DNA of 64,000 nucleotides from Janthinobacterium psychrotolerans. Lineage in GTDB: Bacteria; Pseudomonadota; Gammaproteobacteria; Burkholderiales; Burkholderiaceae_D. The notes beneath the pieces are model-generated. The model made no database searches and was not told the origin of the DNA. It saw only the letters and a program-made list of their open reading frames with translations. The stretch lies in assembly GCF_001677885.1 (NCBI RefSeq), contig NZ_LOCQ01000057.1:62001-126000 (forward strand), written 5' to 3'. A program made the translations under genes and the position numbers. This document shows positions 39,612 through 48,258 of the stretch, one piece after another (within the stretch, counting starts at the first letter, position 1; each line of letters opens with the position of its first letter).

Positions 39612-40373
39612 ATGATCCTCAATCCCCGACAGCGCAGCCTGCTCGACGCCGTGCGCCAGCACCTGACCGTTTCGGTCGAAGAATTGGCCCAGCAATTGAA
39701 AGTGACGCCGCAAACCGTGCGCCGCGATGTCAAGCAGATGGAGGAAGCGCGGCTGCTGGCGCGCTACCATGGCGGCGTCGGCCTGCCCTCGTCGGTGGAG
39801 AACATCGATTACAGCCAGCGCCAGGTGCTCAACAGCGAAGCGAAGCGGCGCATCGCCGCCGCCGTCGCATTGCAGGTGCCGCATGGCTGTTCGCTGCTGA
39901 TCAATATCGGCACCACCACCGAGGAAGTGGCGCGCGCGCTGGGCCAGCACACGGGCTTGCACGTGGTGACCAACAACCTGAACGTGGCCGCCATCCTGGC
40001 CGACAACCCCGGCTGCGAAGTGATCGTGGCCGGCGGCGTGGTGCGCGGGCGCGACCGCGGCATCGTCGGCGAGGCCACCATCGACTTCATCCGCCAGTTC
40101 AAGGTCGATATCGGCATCATCGGCATTTCCAGCATCGACGAGGACGGCAGTCTGCGCGACTTCGATGCGCGCGAGGTCAAGGTGGCGCAGGCCATCATCG
40201 AGCAGTCGCGTGAAGTGTGGCTGGTGGCCGACCAGCACAAGTTCGGCCGCAAGGCCCTGGTGCGCCTGGCCGACCTGGCCCAGGTCGACATGCTGTTTAC
40301 CGATGCGCCGCCGCCGGCCCGGTTTGCCCAGGTCTTGCGCGACGCCGCCGTCAAGCTGGTGGTGGCCGCCTGA
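39612..40373 (+). CDS. glpR: DeoR-family regulator of glycerol metabolism
   Basis: The 253-residue repressor has a DeoR-type helix-turn-helix (VSVEELAQQLKVTPQTVRRDV in part) and the DeoR sensor domain with the phosphate-site segments NIGTTTEEVARAL and GISSIDEDGSL. The family member GlpR is induced by glycerol 3-phosphate. It is divergent from glpD, the first gene of the operon it most probably represses. Confidence 0.92.
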   Translation: MILNPRQRSLLDAVRQHLTVSVEELAQQLKVTPQTVRRDVKQMEEARLLARYHGGVGLPSSVENIDYSQRQVLNSEAKRRIAAAVALQVPHGCSLLINIGTTTEEVARALGQHTGLHVVTNNLNVAAILADNPGCEVIVAGGVVRGRDRGIVGEATIDFIRQFKVDIGIIGISSIDEDGSLRDFDAREVKVAQAIIEQSREVWLVADQHKFGRKALVRLADLAQVDMLFTDAPPPARFAQVLRDAAVKLVVAA

Positions 40374-40687
40374 GTTTCACCACTGAGGGGAAGGGTGGCG
40401 GCGCATTGCCGCCATGTGTGGACGATCTCACTTAACACGGTGAAATAGTTAGCAAAACCAAAAAGATTCCTGTTACCATTGCGGCAACAAGAGTTGGTTT
40501 TTTAATCTTCCTCTCTGGCAACACCATTGCATGCATGGCATGACTGGTCGCGACGGTGCGGAAGGATGAAAAACTGGTGGGGCAGCGCCGGCAGGAAGAG
40601 CGCCGCTTTCCTTGCACATACCGACAACCATGCACTCGACCGCAAGCGCCCCGACCCTGCCCCATGCTGCCCAGTGAAGGAAACAAG
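40374..40687. other. Gene-poor stretch between glpR and the MarR gene
   Basis: About 314 bp without a convincing gene. A 7-bp hairpin TGGCGGC/GCCGCCA (40396-40414) without a U-tract follows glpR. A loose dyad AACCAA...TTGGTTTTTT (around 40456-40500) could be a weak plus-strand terminator. A 34-codon minus-strand frame (40432-40536) encodes a basic start and one hydrophobic segment (PTLVAAMVTGIFLVLLTI) but lacks a ribosome-binding site. Confidence 0.5.
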
Positions 40688-41203
40688 ATGAATCACAATG
40701 TCGAAGCGGCCACCATGCCGCCCCCTGCAAGTGCCACCAACGCCGCCAATGCCGCCAGCGTCAGCGAGCTCGAAGCCCACCTCGGCTACTGGTTGCGCTT
40801 TGTCTCCAACCATGTCTCGCACAGCTTCCAGAAAAAAGCCGAAGCCAATGGCGTGACGGTGTCCGAATGGGTAGTGCTGCGCGAGATGTTCCGCCTCGGC
40901 TGCACTTCGCCCACCGTGCTGGCGCAGGTGGCCGGCATGAGCAAGGGCGCCGTGTCGAAACTGATCGACCGCCTGGAAGGCAAGGGCATGGTCAGCAAGT
41001 CGATCCTGCTGGCCGACCGCCGCCAGCATTCGATCGAGCTGACCACCGAAGGCGAAGCGCTGGTGCCGGTGCTGGCCGGCATGGCCGACCAGAACGACGA
41101 GGAATTCTTCGGCCAGCTGCCGCCGCAATTGCGCGAAAACCTGCTGGTGGCGATGAAGGAAGTGGCGCGCACGCACCAGCTCAAAAGCGAGCCGCTGAAC
41201 TAA
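40688..41203 (+). CDS. MarR-family transcriptional regulator
   Basis: The 171-residue protein begins with a 25-residue Ala/Pro-rich extension and continues with a MarR winged helix (LEAHLGYWLRFVSNHVSHSF, SPTVLAQVAGMSKGAVSKLI, LADRRQHSIELTTEG). The DRR wing motif is intact. The ATG after AAGGAAACAAG sets the start; an upstream extension is rejected. No divergent or co-directional target gene is obvious. Its stop overlaps the stop of the convergent diguanylate cyclase gene. Confidence 0.88.
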   Translation: MNHNVEAATMPPPASATNAANAASVSELEAHLGYWLRFVSNHVSHSFQKKAEANGVTVSEWVVLREMFRLGCTSPTVLAQVAGMSKGAVSKLIDRLEGKGMVSKSILLADRRQHSIELTTEGEALVPVLAGMADQNDEEFFGQLPPQLRENLLVAMKEVARTHQLKSEPLN

Positions 41204-43215
41204 GCCTCGCCGCCCACCAGCGCCACGCCGTCGCGGCCGGCGTCCTTGGCCTGGTACAGCGCCTGGTCCGCCAGGTCCAGCAGCTGTTCGGGCGTCAGCG
41301 CCGCCGCGCCGCTGATGGCAATGCCGATGCTGGTGGTCGCGCTCAACGGTCCGCTGGCCAGCACAAACGGTGCGCGGATGGCGGCCACGATCTTGGCGCC
41401 GATCTGGCGCAGCTCGGCCGCATTTTTCACGCCCTCGAAAACGATCACGAACTCATCGCCCGCCAGGCGCGCCACCAGGTCGCTGGCGCGCACGCATTGC
41501 TGCAGGCGCTGGGCAAACTCTTTCAACACTTCGTCCCCTGCCTGGTGGCCCAGGCTGTCATTGATGGCCTTGAAGCGGTCGATGTCGAGGTAGGCCAAGG
41601 CCATCGGCGCGCCTGTTGCCTGCGTACGCGCCAGGCATTGCGCCATGTGTTCGTCGAAACGGCGCCGGTTGGCGATGCCCGTCAAGGTATCAGTGGCGGC
41701 GGCGAACTGCAGCGCCGAGTGCGCCGCCTTGACCTTGGTGATTTCATGGATCAGGCCATATACGCCGATCACCACGCCATGGTCATCGACGTCGGGCACA
41801 TAGCTGGTCTGGAAGGCGCGGCCATTGCCGCCGATGCCGGAACCGTGGTCATCGAACGTGAACTCATACTCCACCTCCTCGCCCGCAAACGCGCGCCGCA
41901 GATACTGCTCGCGCATCTGGTAAGCCGCTTCACCGAGCACCTCGCTGATCGAACGCATCATGCCCTCCCTGGCCGACACGCCGAACCATTTTTCAAATGT
42001 GGCGTTGATGAACTGGTAGCGGTGCTCGCGGTCGATATACACGATCACCACCGGCACGTGATCGGTCAGCAGCTTCAGCCGGCGCTCGCTGTCGCGCGTC
42101 TGCGTCTCGGCCAGCTCGCGCTCGGCCACCAGGGTGTAGAAATCGCGGCTCAAATCGCCGATCTCGTCGCGCCGTTCGATCTGCAGCGCGTCGATGCCGA
42201 GACGGTGGCGGCGGATCTGGTGCACCTGGCTGCGCAGCCGTTCGAGCGGCTGCAGCAGGCGCAGCACCACGCGCCAGCCGGCCAGGCCGGCCAGCGCCGC
42301 CAGCACCAGCGCCGCCAGCAAGATCTTGCTGCGGATGGCGCGCAGCGGCGCAAAAGCATCGCGCGTGGGGTAGACCGAGGCCAGTATCCAGCCGGTGCTG
42401 GCGAGGCGGCGGTAGGCAAACAGGGCCTCGTCGCCATTGCTGGTCTTGCCCGCCATCGAACCCTGGAAGCCCTGCATGGCGCTGCGCGTGGGCACGCTGG
42501 GCGGGCACAGGGCGCCGATATGCTGCATGATCAGCGACTTGTCGGGATGTTCGATGACGATGCCCTGCTCTGTCATGACATACAGATGGCCGCCCGGTCC
42601 CGGCTTGAGGGTGTCGAGGCGCCCGAGAAAATCGGGCTGGCGCAGATTGACGCTGGCCGCCAGCACCAGGCGCACCTGGCCGCGCGCGTCAAATACGGGT
42701 TCGGTGACGACCACCAGCGGCATGCCGGAGATATTGCCTTGCAGCGGCTCGGAAATCACCGAGCGTTTCAGCGCCAGGGTCTGCGTGAAATATGCGCGCT
42801 CCCTGACGCTGGCCCCAGGCGGCGGCCGGACGGAACCGATGCTGGCCAGCACGCTGCCGTCGACATCGATCACGCCGGCCGTGAAAAACTCCTTGCCCAG
42901 CACCGTCTGGGCGGCCAGGAAACGCTGCAGCCCGGCCCTGCCCGCCACATCCTGCGCGGCGATGCTGTCGGCCATCACGCGCAGCACATTGCGCCTGGCG
43001 GCCATTTCTTCGTCGATGAACACGGCGGCGCTGGCCAGCGACGCATATTGCTGCTGGCTCGTCACGCCGCGCATGTCGCGTTCGGCCACGGCCAGGGTCG
43101 CCAGCGCCAGCAGCGCCACAGCGCCCAGCACCAGCAGGAAGACGACCACACTCATGCGCGCCTTCAGGCTGGCGGGCAGGCTTGTGCTGATGCTCTTGCG
43201 TAGTCTCGTTCTCAT
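41200..43215 (-). CDS. Membrane diguanylate cyclase with Cache and PAS domains
   Basis: The 671-residue protein has a transmembrane helix (about 23-44), a double-Cache periplasmic domain (about 45-285), a second helix (about 295-315), a HAMP-like linker, a PAS domain (about 385-505) and a C-terminal GGDEF domain. The active-site motif is RLAGDEF (AGDEF variant, usually active) with an RxxD inhibitory site (RASD) upstream. No EAL domain follows. Signals sensed in the periplasm and by PAS would set c-di-GMP synthesis. It appears monocistronic. Confidence 0.92.
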   Translation of the reverse strand: MRTRLRKSISTSLPASLKARMSVVVFLLVLGAVALLALATLAVAERDMRGVTSQQQYASLASAAVFIDEEMAARRNVLRVMADSIAAQDVAGRAGLQRFLAAQTVLGKEFFTAGVIDVDGSVLASIGSVRPPPGASVRERAYFTQTLALKRSVISEPLQGNISGMPLVVVTEPVFDARGQVRLVLAASVNLRQPDFLGRLDTLKPGPGGHLYVMTEQGIVIEHPDKSLIMQHIGALCPPSVPTRSAMQGFQGSMAGKTSNGDEALFAYRRLASTGWILASVYPTRDAFAPLRAIRSKILLAALVLAALAGLAGWRVVLRLLQPLERLRSQVHQIRRHRLGIDALQIERRDEIGDLSRDFYTLVAERELAETQTRDSERRLKLLTDHVPVVIVYIDREHRYQFINATFEKWFGVSAREGMMRSISEVLGEAAYQMREQYLRRAFAGEEVEYEFTFDDHGSGIGGNGRAFQTSYVPDVDDHGVVIGVYGLIHEITKVKAAHSALQFAAATDTLTGIANRRRFDEHMAQCLARTQATGAPMALAYLDIDRFKAINDSLGHQAGDEVLKEFAQRLQQCVRASDLVARLAGDEFVIVFEGVKNAAELRQIGAKIVAAIRAPFVLASGPLSATTSIGIAISGAAALTPEQLLDLADQALYQAKDAGRDGVALVGGEA

Positions 43216-43357
43216 GGAATCAGGGGTCGGGACTTACTGGCGCTGCGCCCCTGCTATCGTCGTCGCCAGTCCTGGCGCGTGCGCCGGCAGGCAAAACATG
43301 ATGTTGCTTTACGATATGATACCAAATTGTCCATGCTTATGCGCAACACGGGCGCAC

Positions 43358-43903
43358 TTACAACAGGGTGGCATGCACCAGCAGGCGGCGGTACAACTGT
43401 CCGGCCGAGTCCTCCAGCGCCTGGTGCTGGGTATCGAGCGTCATGGCCGGCGCCAGCGGCGCTTCGTAGGGGGCGCAGACGCCCGTGAATTGCGCAATCT
43501 GCCCGGCGCGGGCGCGCGCATACAGGCCCTTGGGGTCGCGTGCCTCGCACACCGCCAGCTGCGTGCTGACATGGACCTCAATAAAGTGCGTGTCGCCGAT
43601 AATCGTGGCGGCCATGGCGCGGTCGGCGCGGTGCGGTGAAATCAGGGCGGCGATCACGCTCAATCCCGCCGCGTTCATCAGCCGCGCCACTTCGGCCGTG
43701 CGGCGGATGTTTTCACGCCGGTCTTCGGGCGTAAAACCGAGATCGCGGTTCAGGCCATGGCGCAGCAGGTCGCCATCGAGCACCGCGACCGGGCGGCCGT
43801 CTGCCTGCAGGCGCCGCGCCAGCGCCTCGGCAATGCTGCTCTTGCCGGCGCCGCTCAATCCCGTCAGCCAGACCGTGGCCGCCCTGCTTTGTGCTTGCTT
43901 CAT
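43358..43903 (-). CDS. cysC: Adenylyl-sulfate kinase (stand-alone APS kinase)
   Basis: This 181-residue kinase has the P-loop GLSGAGKSS (15-23), the DGDLLRHGLNRDLGF block and ENIRR, then DPKGLYARARAGQIAQFTGV with the substrate-site FTG..PYE. It phosphorylates adenylyl sulfate to PAPS. The ATG follows AGGAGAGCAG, 53 bp after nasA, so it is most likely the last gene of the nitrate assimilation operon. No cysN or cysD is adjacent. An in-frame extension through nasA is rejected. Confidence 0.92.
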   Translation of the reverse strand: MKQAQSRAATVWLTGLSGAGKSSIAEALARRLQADGRPVAVLDGDLLRHGLNRDLGFTPEDRRENIRRTAEVARLMNAAGLSVIAALISPHRADRAMAATIIGDTHFIEVHVSTQLAVCEARDPKGLYARARAGQIAQFTGVCAPYEAPLAPAMTLDTQHQALEDSAGQLYRRLLVHATLL

Positions 43904-43956
43904 CTGCTCTCCTGTGGTGACAGGAAATATAACAAAGCGGCGGCAAAAAAGACAGC

Positions 43957-46644
43957 CTATGCCGCGCGCTCGGCCAGCGCTTCGGCCGCCACCACCGCAA
44001 TCAGCTGGCGTATCTCCGGCACGCAGGAGCCGCAATTGCCACCCGCCTTGACGCAAGCGGTCACCTGCGCGGTGGTGGTCAAATTGTCCTTGCGGATGGC
44101 GTCGCAGATCGTGTTGCGGCCGACGCCAAAGCACGAGCACACGGTGGGACCGGCGTCCATGCCTTTGGTAATCGGCTGACCCAGCAGCACGCCGGCACGG
44201 TCCGCGGCGTCGAGCTGTTCGTGCGCGAACAGGCCAGCCAGCCAGGCGCGCGACGGCAGGTCCGGCCGTGGCGACACATACACGCATTGCGCGATGCGCC
44301 CATCGGTCAGGTGCACCGCGCGATACACGCCAGCGCTGGCGTCGGCATAATCGAGCCAGTCGGCGTCGACGTCGGTCACTCCCAACTGACCACGCGCCCA
44401 GCCGGCCAGGTCGTCGATGCGGTTGCGCCCGGCCAGCTCGTAGCGCAGGAACTGCTCGCCCTGCACCCGCGTCCAGTGCGCCACGCCGTCGAGTGGCAAC
44501 GGCGTGCGGCTCAGGACGAACGCATGCCAGTGCACGCGGAACTGTTCGATGCGGATCGGCGTATGCTTGAATTCCGGTTCGCCCGAGACCGGGTCGACCA
44601 CCGGGTTGACCACGGCGCCCACCCGCGCGTCGGACGCATTGGCGTCGCTCCAGTGGATCGGCACGAACACCTGGCCGCGCGCGATGCCGCCGCCATGCAC
44701 CACGCGCGCCACCATCGCGCCCCAGCGGCTGGAAATGCGCGCCAGCTCGCCTTCGCGCACGCTGTACAGCAGCGCGTCCTGCGGGTGGATGTCGATGAAC
44801 GATTCGGCGATATGGCCCGACAGTTTCGCCGCCTTGCCGGTGCGCGTCATGGTGTGCCACTGGTCGCGCACCCTGCCAGTATTGAGCACCAGCGGAAAAT
44901 CCTCGTCCGGCAAGTTGTGCGGCGTGCGCGGCGCGGTGGCAATGAAGCGCGCGCGCCCGTCGGCATGGGCAAAGCGGCCGTCGCCGAACAGGCGCGGCTG
45001 GTCTTGCGGCCATTGCTGCGGCGCCAGCGCCTCGTACTGCACCGCATCCAGCGCCACCAGGTGCGACAGGTTGAACAGCCGCGCCGTCTCGCCCGCGTTG
45101 CGAAAGGCGGACAAGCGCGCATGTTCGTCGAAAATCGCCTGCGGCGTGGTGAAATCAAAACCGTCATAACCCATGCGCTTGGCCACCTCGCACAGCACGC
45201 GCCAGTCGGCGCGCGCCTCGCCGGGGGCCGGCAGAAAGGCGCGCTGGCGCGAGATGCGGCGCTCGGAATTGGTCACCGTGCCGTCCTTTTCGCCCCAGCC
45301 CAGCGCCGGCAGCAGCACGTCGGCATACGCATTGGTATCGGCCTGCGCGCTGATGTCCGACACCACCACCAGTTCGCATTTGTCCAGCGCACGGCGTACC
45401 TGGTCGGCGTCGGGCATGCTGACCAGCGGATTGGTGGCGATGATCCACACGGCTTTGACCGTGCCCGCCTCGATGGCGCTGAACAGGTCGACCGCTTTCA
45501 GGCCCGGTTTGCTGGCGATGCGTGGCGCATCCCAGAACGTCTGCACCGCTTCGCGATGCGCCGGTTTGTCGAGGTCCAGGTGGGCCGCCAGCATGTTGGC
45601 CAGTCCGCCCACTTCGCGCCCGCCCATGGCGTTGGGCTGGCCCGTCAGCGAGAAAGGCCCCATGCCGGGCTGGCCGATGCGCCCCGTCGCCAGGTGGCAG
45701 TTGATGATGCTGTTGACCTTGTCGGTGCCGCTCGACGACTGGTTCACACCCTGCGAAAAGGCCGTGACGACCTTGCGCGTGGCGGCGAAATCGCGGTAAA
45801 AGCCAAGCAGCGCCTGCGGGTCGACCTTGCAGATTCTGGCCACCTGCAGCGGGTCGGCGCAGTCGACATGGGCGGCGGCCAGCGCTTCGTCGAGACCTGC
45901 GCTGTGCCGCGTGACGAAATCATCGGCGATCAGGCCCTCGCTGGCGAGATGGCACAGCAGGCCGTTGAACAGCCACACGTCGGTGCCCGGTTTGACGGGA
46001 AGGTGCAGGTCGGCCAGCTCGCAGGTGGCGGTGCGGCGCGGGTCGATCACCACCAGTTTCATATCCGGCCGGCTTTCCTTGAGGCGCGCGATGCGCTGGA
46101 ACAGGATAGGGTGGCACCAGGCCGTGTTCGAGCCGACCAGCACCACCATGTCGGCCAGTTCCAGGTCCTCGTAGCAGCCCGGCACGATGTCTTCGCCGAA
46201 GGCGCGCTTGTGGCCGGCCACCGCCGACGACATGCACAGGCGCGAATTGGTGTCGATATTGGCGCTGCCGACATAGCCTTTCATCAGCTTGTTGGCGATG
46301 TAATAGTCTTCCGTCAGCAGCTGGCCCGAGACATACAGCGCCACCGCATCAGGACCATGTTCGTCGACGATGGCGCGCAGGCCGCCGGCGACCTTGTCGA
46401 GCGCGGCATCCCAGGACACGCGGGCCAGCGCGCCGTCCTGGCGCACCTGCGGGGTCAGCAGGCGCTGGTCGAGACCGACCGTGTCGCCCAGGGCCGAGCC
46501 TTTCACGCACAGGCGGCCCAGGTTGGCCGGATGCTTGGCATCGCCGGCGATGCGGATGGCGCCGTCGGGCAGGCGCGTCGCTTCGACACCGCAGCCGACG
46601 CCGCAATAAGGGCAGGTGGTTTTCACGGGCGTGCAGGTCGTCAT
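43957..46644 (-). CDS. nasA: Assimilatory nitrate reductase, molybdopterin catalytic subunit
   Basis: The 895-residue enzyme begins with a [4Fe-4S] cysteine motif (CPYCGVGCG then LCVKGS), followed by the Mo-bis-PGD domains of the NasA/NapA group (SRLCMSSAVAGHKRAFG, GMGPFSLTGQPNAMGGREVG) and the C-terminal molydopterin dinucleotide-binding region. A fused BFD-like [2Fe-2S] domain ends the protein (CSCFGVGRNTICDAI, GGNCGSCVPEI). The soluble cytoplasmic enzyme reduces nitrate to nitrite. The ATG follows GGAAAGCTCCC. Confidence 0.95.
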   Translation of the reverse strand: MTTCTPVKTTCPYCGVGCGVEATRLPDGAIRIAGDAKHPANLGRLCVKGSALGDTVGLDQRLLTPQVRQDGALARVSWDAALDKVAGGLRAIVDEHGPDAVALYVSGQLLTEDYYIANKLMKGYVGSANIDTNSRLCMSSAVAGHKRAFGEDIVPGCYEDLELADMVVLVGSNTAWCHPILFQRIARLKESRPDMKLVVIDPRRTATCELADLHLPVKPGTDVWLFNGLLCHLASEGLIADDFVTRHSAGLDEALAAAHVDCADPLQVARICKVDPQALLGFYRDFAATRKVVTAFSQGVNQSSSGTDKVNSIINCHLATGRIGQPGMGPFSLTGQPNAMGGREVGGLANMLAAHLDLDKPAHREAVQTFWDAPRIASKPGLKAVDLFSAIEAGTVKAVWIIATNPLVSMPDADQVRRALDKCELVVVSDISAQADTNAYADVLLPALGWGEKDGTVTNSERRISRQRAFLPAPGEARADWRVLCEVAKRMGYDGFDFTTPQAIFDEHARLSAFRNAGETARLFNLSHLVALDAVQYEALAPQQWPQDQPRLFGDGRFAHADGRARFIATAPRTPHNLPDEDFPLVLNTGRVRDQWHTMTRTGKAAKLSGHIAESFIDIHPQDALLYSVREGELARISSRWGAMVARVVHGGGIARGQVFVPIHWSDANASDARVGAVVNPVVDPVSGEPEFKHTPIRIEQFRVHWHAFVLSRTPLPLDGVAHWTRVQGEQFLRYELAGRNRIDDLAGWARGQLGVTDVDADWLDYADASAGVYRAVHLTDGRIAQCVYVSPRPDLPSRAWLAGLFAHEQLDAADRAGVLLGQPITKGMDAGPTVCSCFGVGRNTICDAIRKDNLTTTAQVTACVKAGGNCGSCVPEIRQLIAVVAAEALAERAA

Positions 46645-46657
46645 GGGAGCTTTCCGG

Positions 46658-47896
46658 TCAGGCGGCCAGGTCGCACAAGGCCTGGCCAAACAAAAGGTGC
46701 GAACGCAGGCGGCTGATGTCGCTGCGCTTCTGTATCAGGTCGAAATACCACGGGCCGTCCTGCACCTCGCCATACAGCACGGCGCCGGCCAGGCGATTGC
46801 CCTGCACCACCAGGCGCTTGTAGACGCCGCGGCGCGGGTCGCGCAGCACCAGGTCCTCGCTGCCCTCGCCGCCGATGATATCGCCGGCCGAATACAGGTC
46901 GATGCCCGTCACTTTCAGTTTCGTCGCGCTGGCCTGCTGCACATAGCGCCGGTGGCCGGCGCCGGCCAGGTGGGCGCCGCACACGCGCGCCTGTTCCCAG
47001 ATCGGCGCCACCAGGCCGAAGGTGGCGCGGCGGTGCTGCACGCATTCACCGACGGCATACACGCGCGGATCATAGCTTTGCAGGCAGTCGTCGACGACAA
47101 TGGCGCGCTCGCAGTGCAGGCCGGCCTCTTTCGCCAGCGCGATATTGGGCCGCACACCGGCCGTCATCACCACCAGGTCGGCCGGAATCGACGTTCCATC
47201 GGCAAAGCGCACGCCCTGCACGCGGTCAGTACCAAGGATTTCGGCCGTCTGCGCCTGCATCAGGAACCGCAGGCCGCGCGCTTCGAGCGCCGTTTTCAGC
47301 AGCATCGAGGCGGGTGCGTCGAGCTGCTGGTTCATCAGGCTGCCACTCATGTGCACCACGGTTACGTCCATGCCCTGGCGCTGCAGGCCATTGGCCGCTT
47401 CCAGCCCCAGCAGGCCGCCGCCGATCACCACCGCGTGGCGGTGCTCGCGCGCCGCGCGCAGCATGGTGTCGACGTCGTCGATATCGCGAAAGCCGATCAC
47501 ACCGGGCAGTTCGTGGCCCGGCACCGGCACGATAAAGGGCGTCGAGCCGGTCGCCAGCAGCAGGCGGTCGTAGCTTGCCTTGAGGCCGGACAATGATTCC
47601 ACCCTGCGCGCCTTGCGGTCGATGCGCACCACCGGGTCGCCGGCGTGCAGGGTGATGCCGTGCTGCGCGTACCACTCGCGCGTGTGCAGCATGATGTCGT
47701 CAACCGTCTTTTCGCCGGCCAGCACCGGGGACAGCAGAATGCGGTTGTAATTGCCATGCGGCTCGGCGCCGAAGACGGTGATGTCGTACAGGTCCGGGGC
47801 GAGTTTCAGCAATTCCTCCACCGTGCGCATGCCGGCCATGCCGTTGCCAACCACCACCAGCGATGGCCGCGCTGCGGGGGCCACGGCGGCATTCAC
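46658..47896 (-). CDS. FAD-dependent NAD(P)H oxidoreductase, nitrate reductase electron-transfer partner
   Basis: The 412-residue protein matches the N-terminal half of NirB-type enzymes: FAD motif VVVGNGMAGMRTVEELL, HGNYNRILLSPVLAG, a second Rossmann motif VVIGGGLLGLEAANGLQ and a C-terminal NirB-like domain. It lacks siroheme and Fe-S domains and probably passes electrons from NAD(P)H to NasA via the BFD cluster. The start is a GTG overlapping the nirD stop as GTGA; an upstream ATG lies well inside nirD in another frame. Confidence 0.85.
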   Translation of the reverse strand: MNAAVAPAARPSLVVVGNGMAGMRTVEELLKLAPDLYDITVFGAEPHGNYNRILLSPVLAGEKTVDDIMLHTREWYAQHGITLHAGDPVVRIDRKARRVESLSGLKASYDRLLLATGSTPFIVPVPGHELPGVIGFRDIDDVDTMLRAAREHRHAVVIGGGLLGLEAANGLQRQGMDVTVVHMSGSLMNQQLDAPASMLLKTALEARGLRFLMQAQTAEILGTDRVQGVRFADGTSIPADLVVMTAGVRPNIALAKEAGLHCERAIVVDDCLQSYDPRVYAVGECVQHRRATFGLVAPIWEQARVCGAHLAGAGHRRYVQQASATKLKVTGIDLYSAGDIIGGEGSEDLVLRDPRRGVYKRLVVQGNRLAGAVLYGEVQDGPWYFDLIQKRSDISRLRSHLLFGQALCDLAA

Positions 47897-48255
47897 AGCG
47901 CCACCCACACCATGCCGCCGAAGACGCGCGTCGGCCAGGCGGCCACCGAATGCTCGGGCGCTTCGATGCACTCGCCCGAGCGCAGGTCGAAATGCTGCTT
48001 GTAGATCGGCGAGGCGACCACGATGCGCTCCCCCAGGCTGCCGACCAGGCCGCGCGACAGCACCGAAGCGCCCGCGTTCGGATCGACATTGTCGATGGCG
48101 AAGATCTGCGGGCTGGTGTCGCCGACGCGGAACACGGCCACATGCCGGCCGTTCAACAGCGCGCAGACGCCGGTATCGGGCACGATATCGTCGAGCTGGC
48201 AGATGGCCATCCAGTTGTCGGCGGTAACGCCGGAAAGTTCGTTAATCGCGTTCAT
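47893..48255 (-). CDS. nirD: Nitrite reductase small subunit
   Basis: This 120-residue Rieske-fold protein has the NirD sequence pattern (AICQLDDIVPDTGVCALL, VFRVGDTSPQIFAIDNVDPN in part, SPIYKQHFDLRSG) and lacks the Cys/His ligands of true Rieske proteins, as expected for NirD. It complexes with NirB to reduce nitrite to ammonium. Its ATG is four bases downstream of the nirB stop, and its own stop overlaps the GTG of the next gene. Confidence 0.93.
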   Translation of the reverse strand: MNAINELSGVTADNWMAICQLDDIVPDTGVCALLNGRHVAVFRVGDTSPQIFAIDNVDPNAGASVLSRGLVGSLGERIVVASPIYKQHFDLRSGECIEAPEHSVAAWPTRVFGGMVWVAL

Positions 48256-48258
48256 GGC

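Noticed and set aside
44221-46716. Plus-strand frame of 831 codons
   Set aside because: Antisense to nasA; composition is typical of opposite-strand shadows in high-GC DNA.
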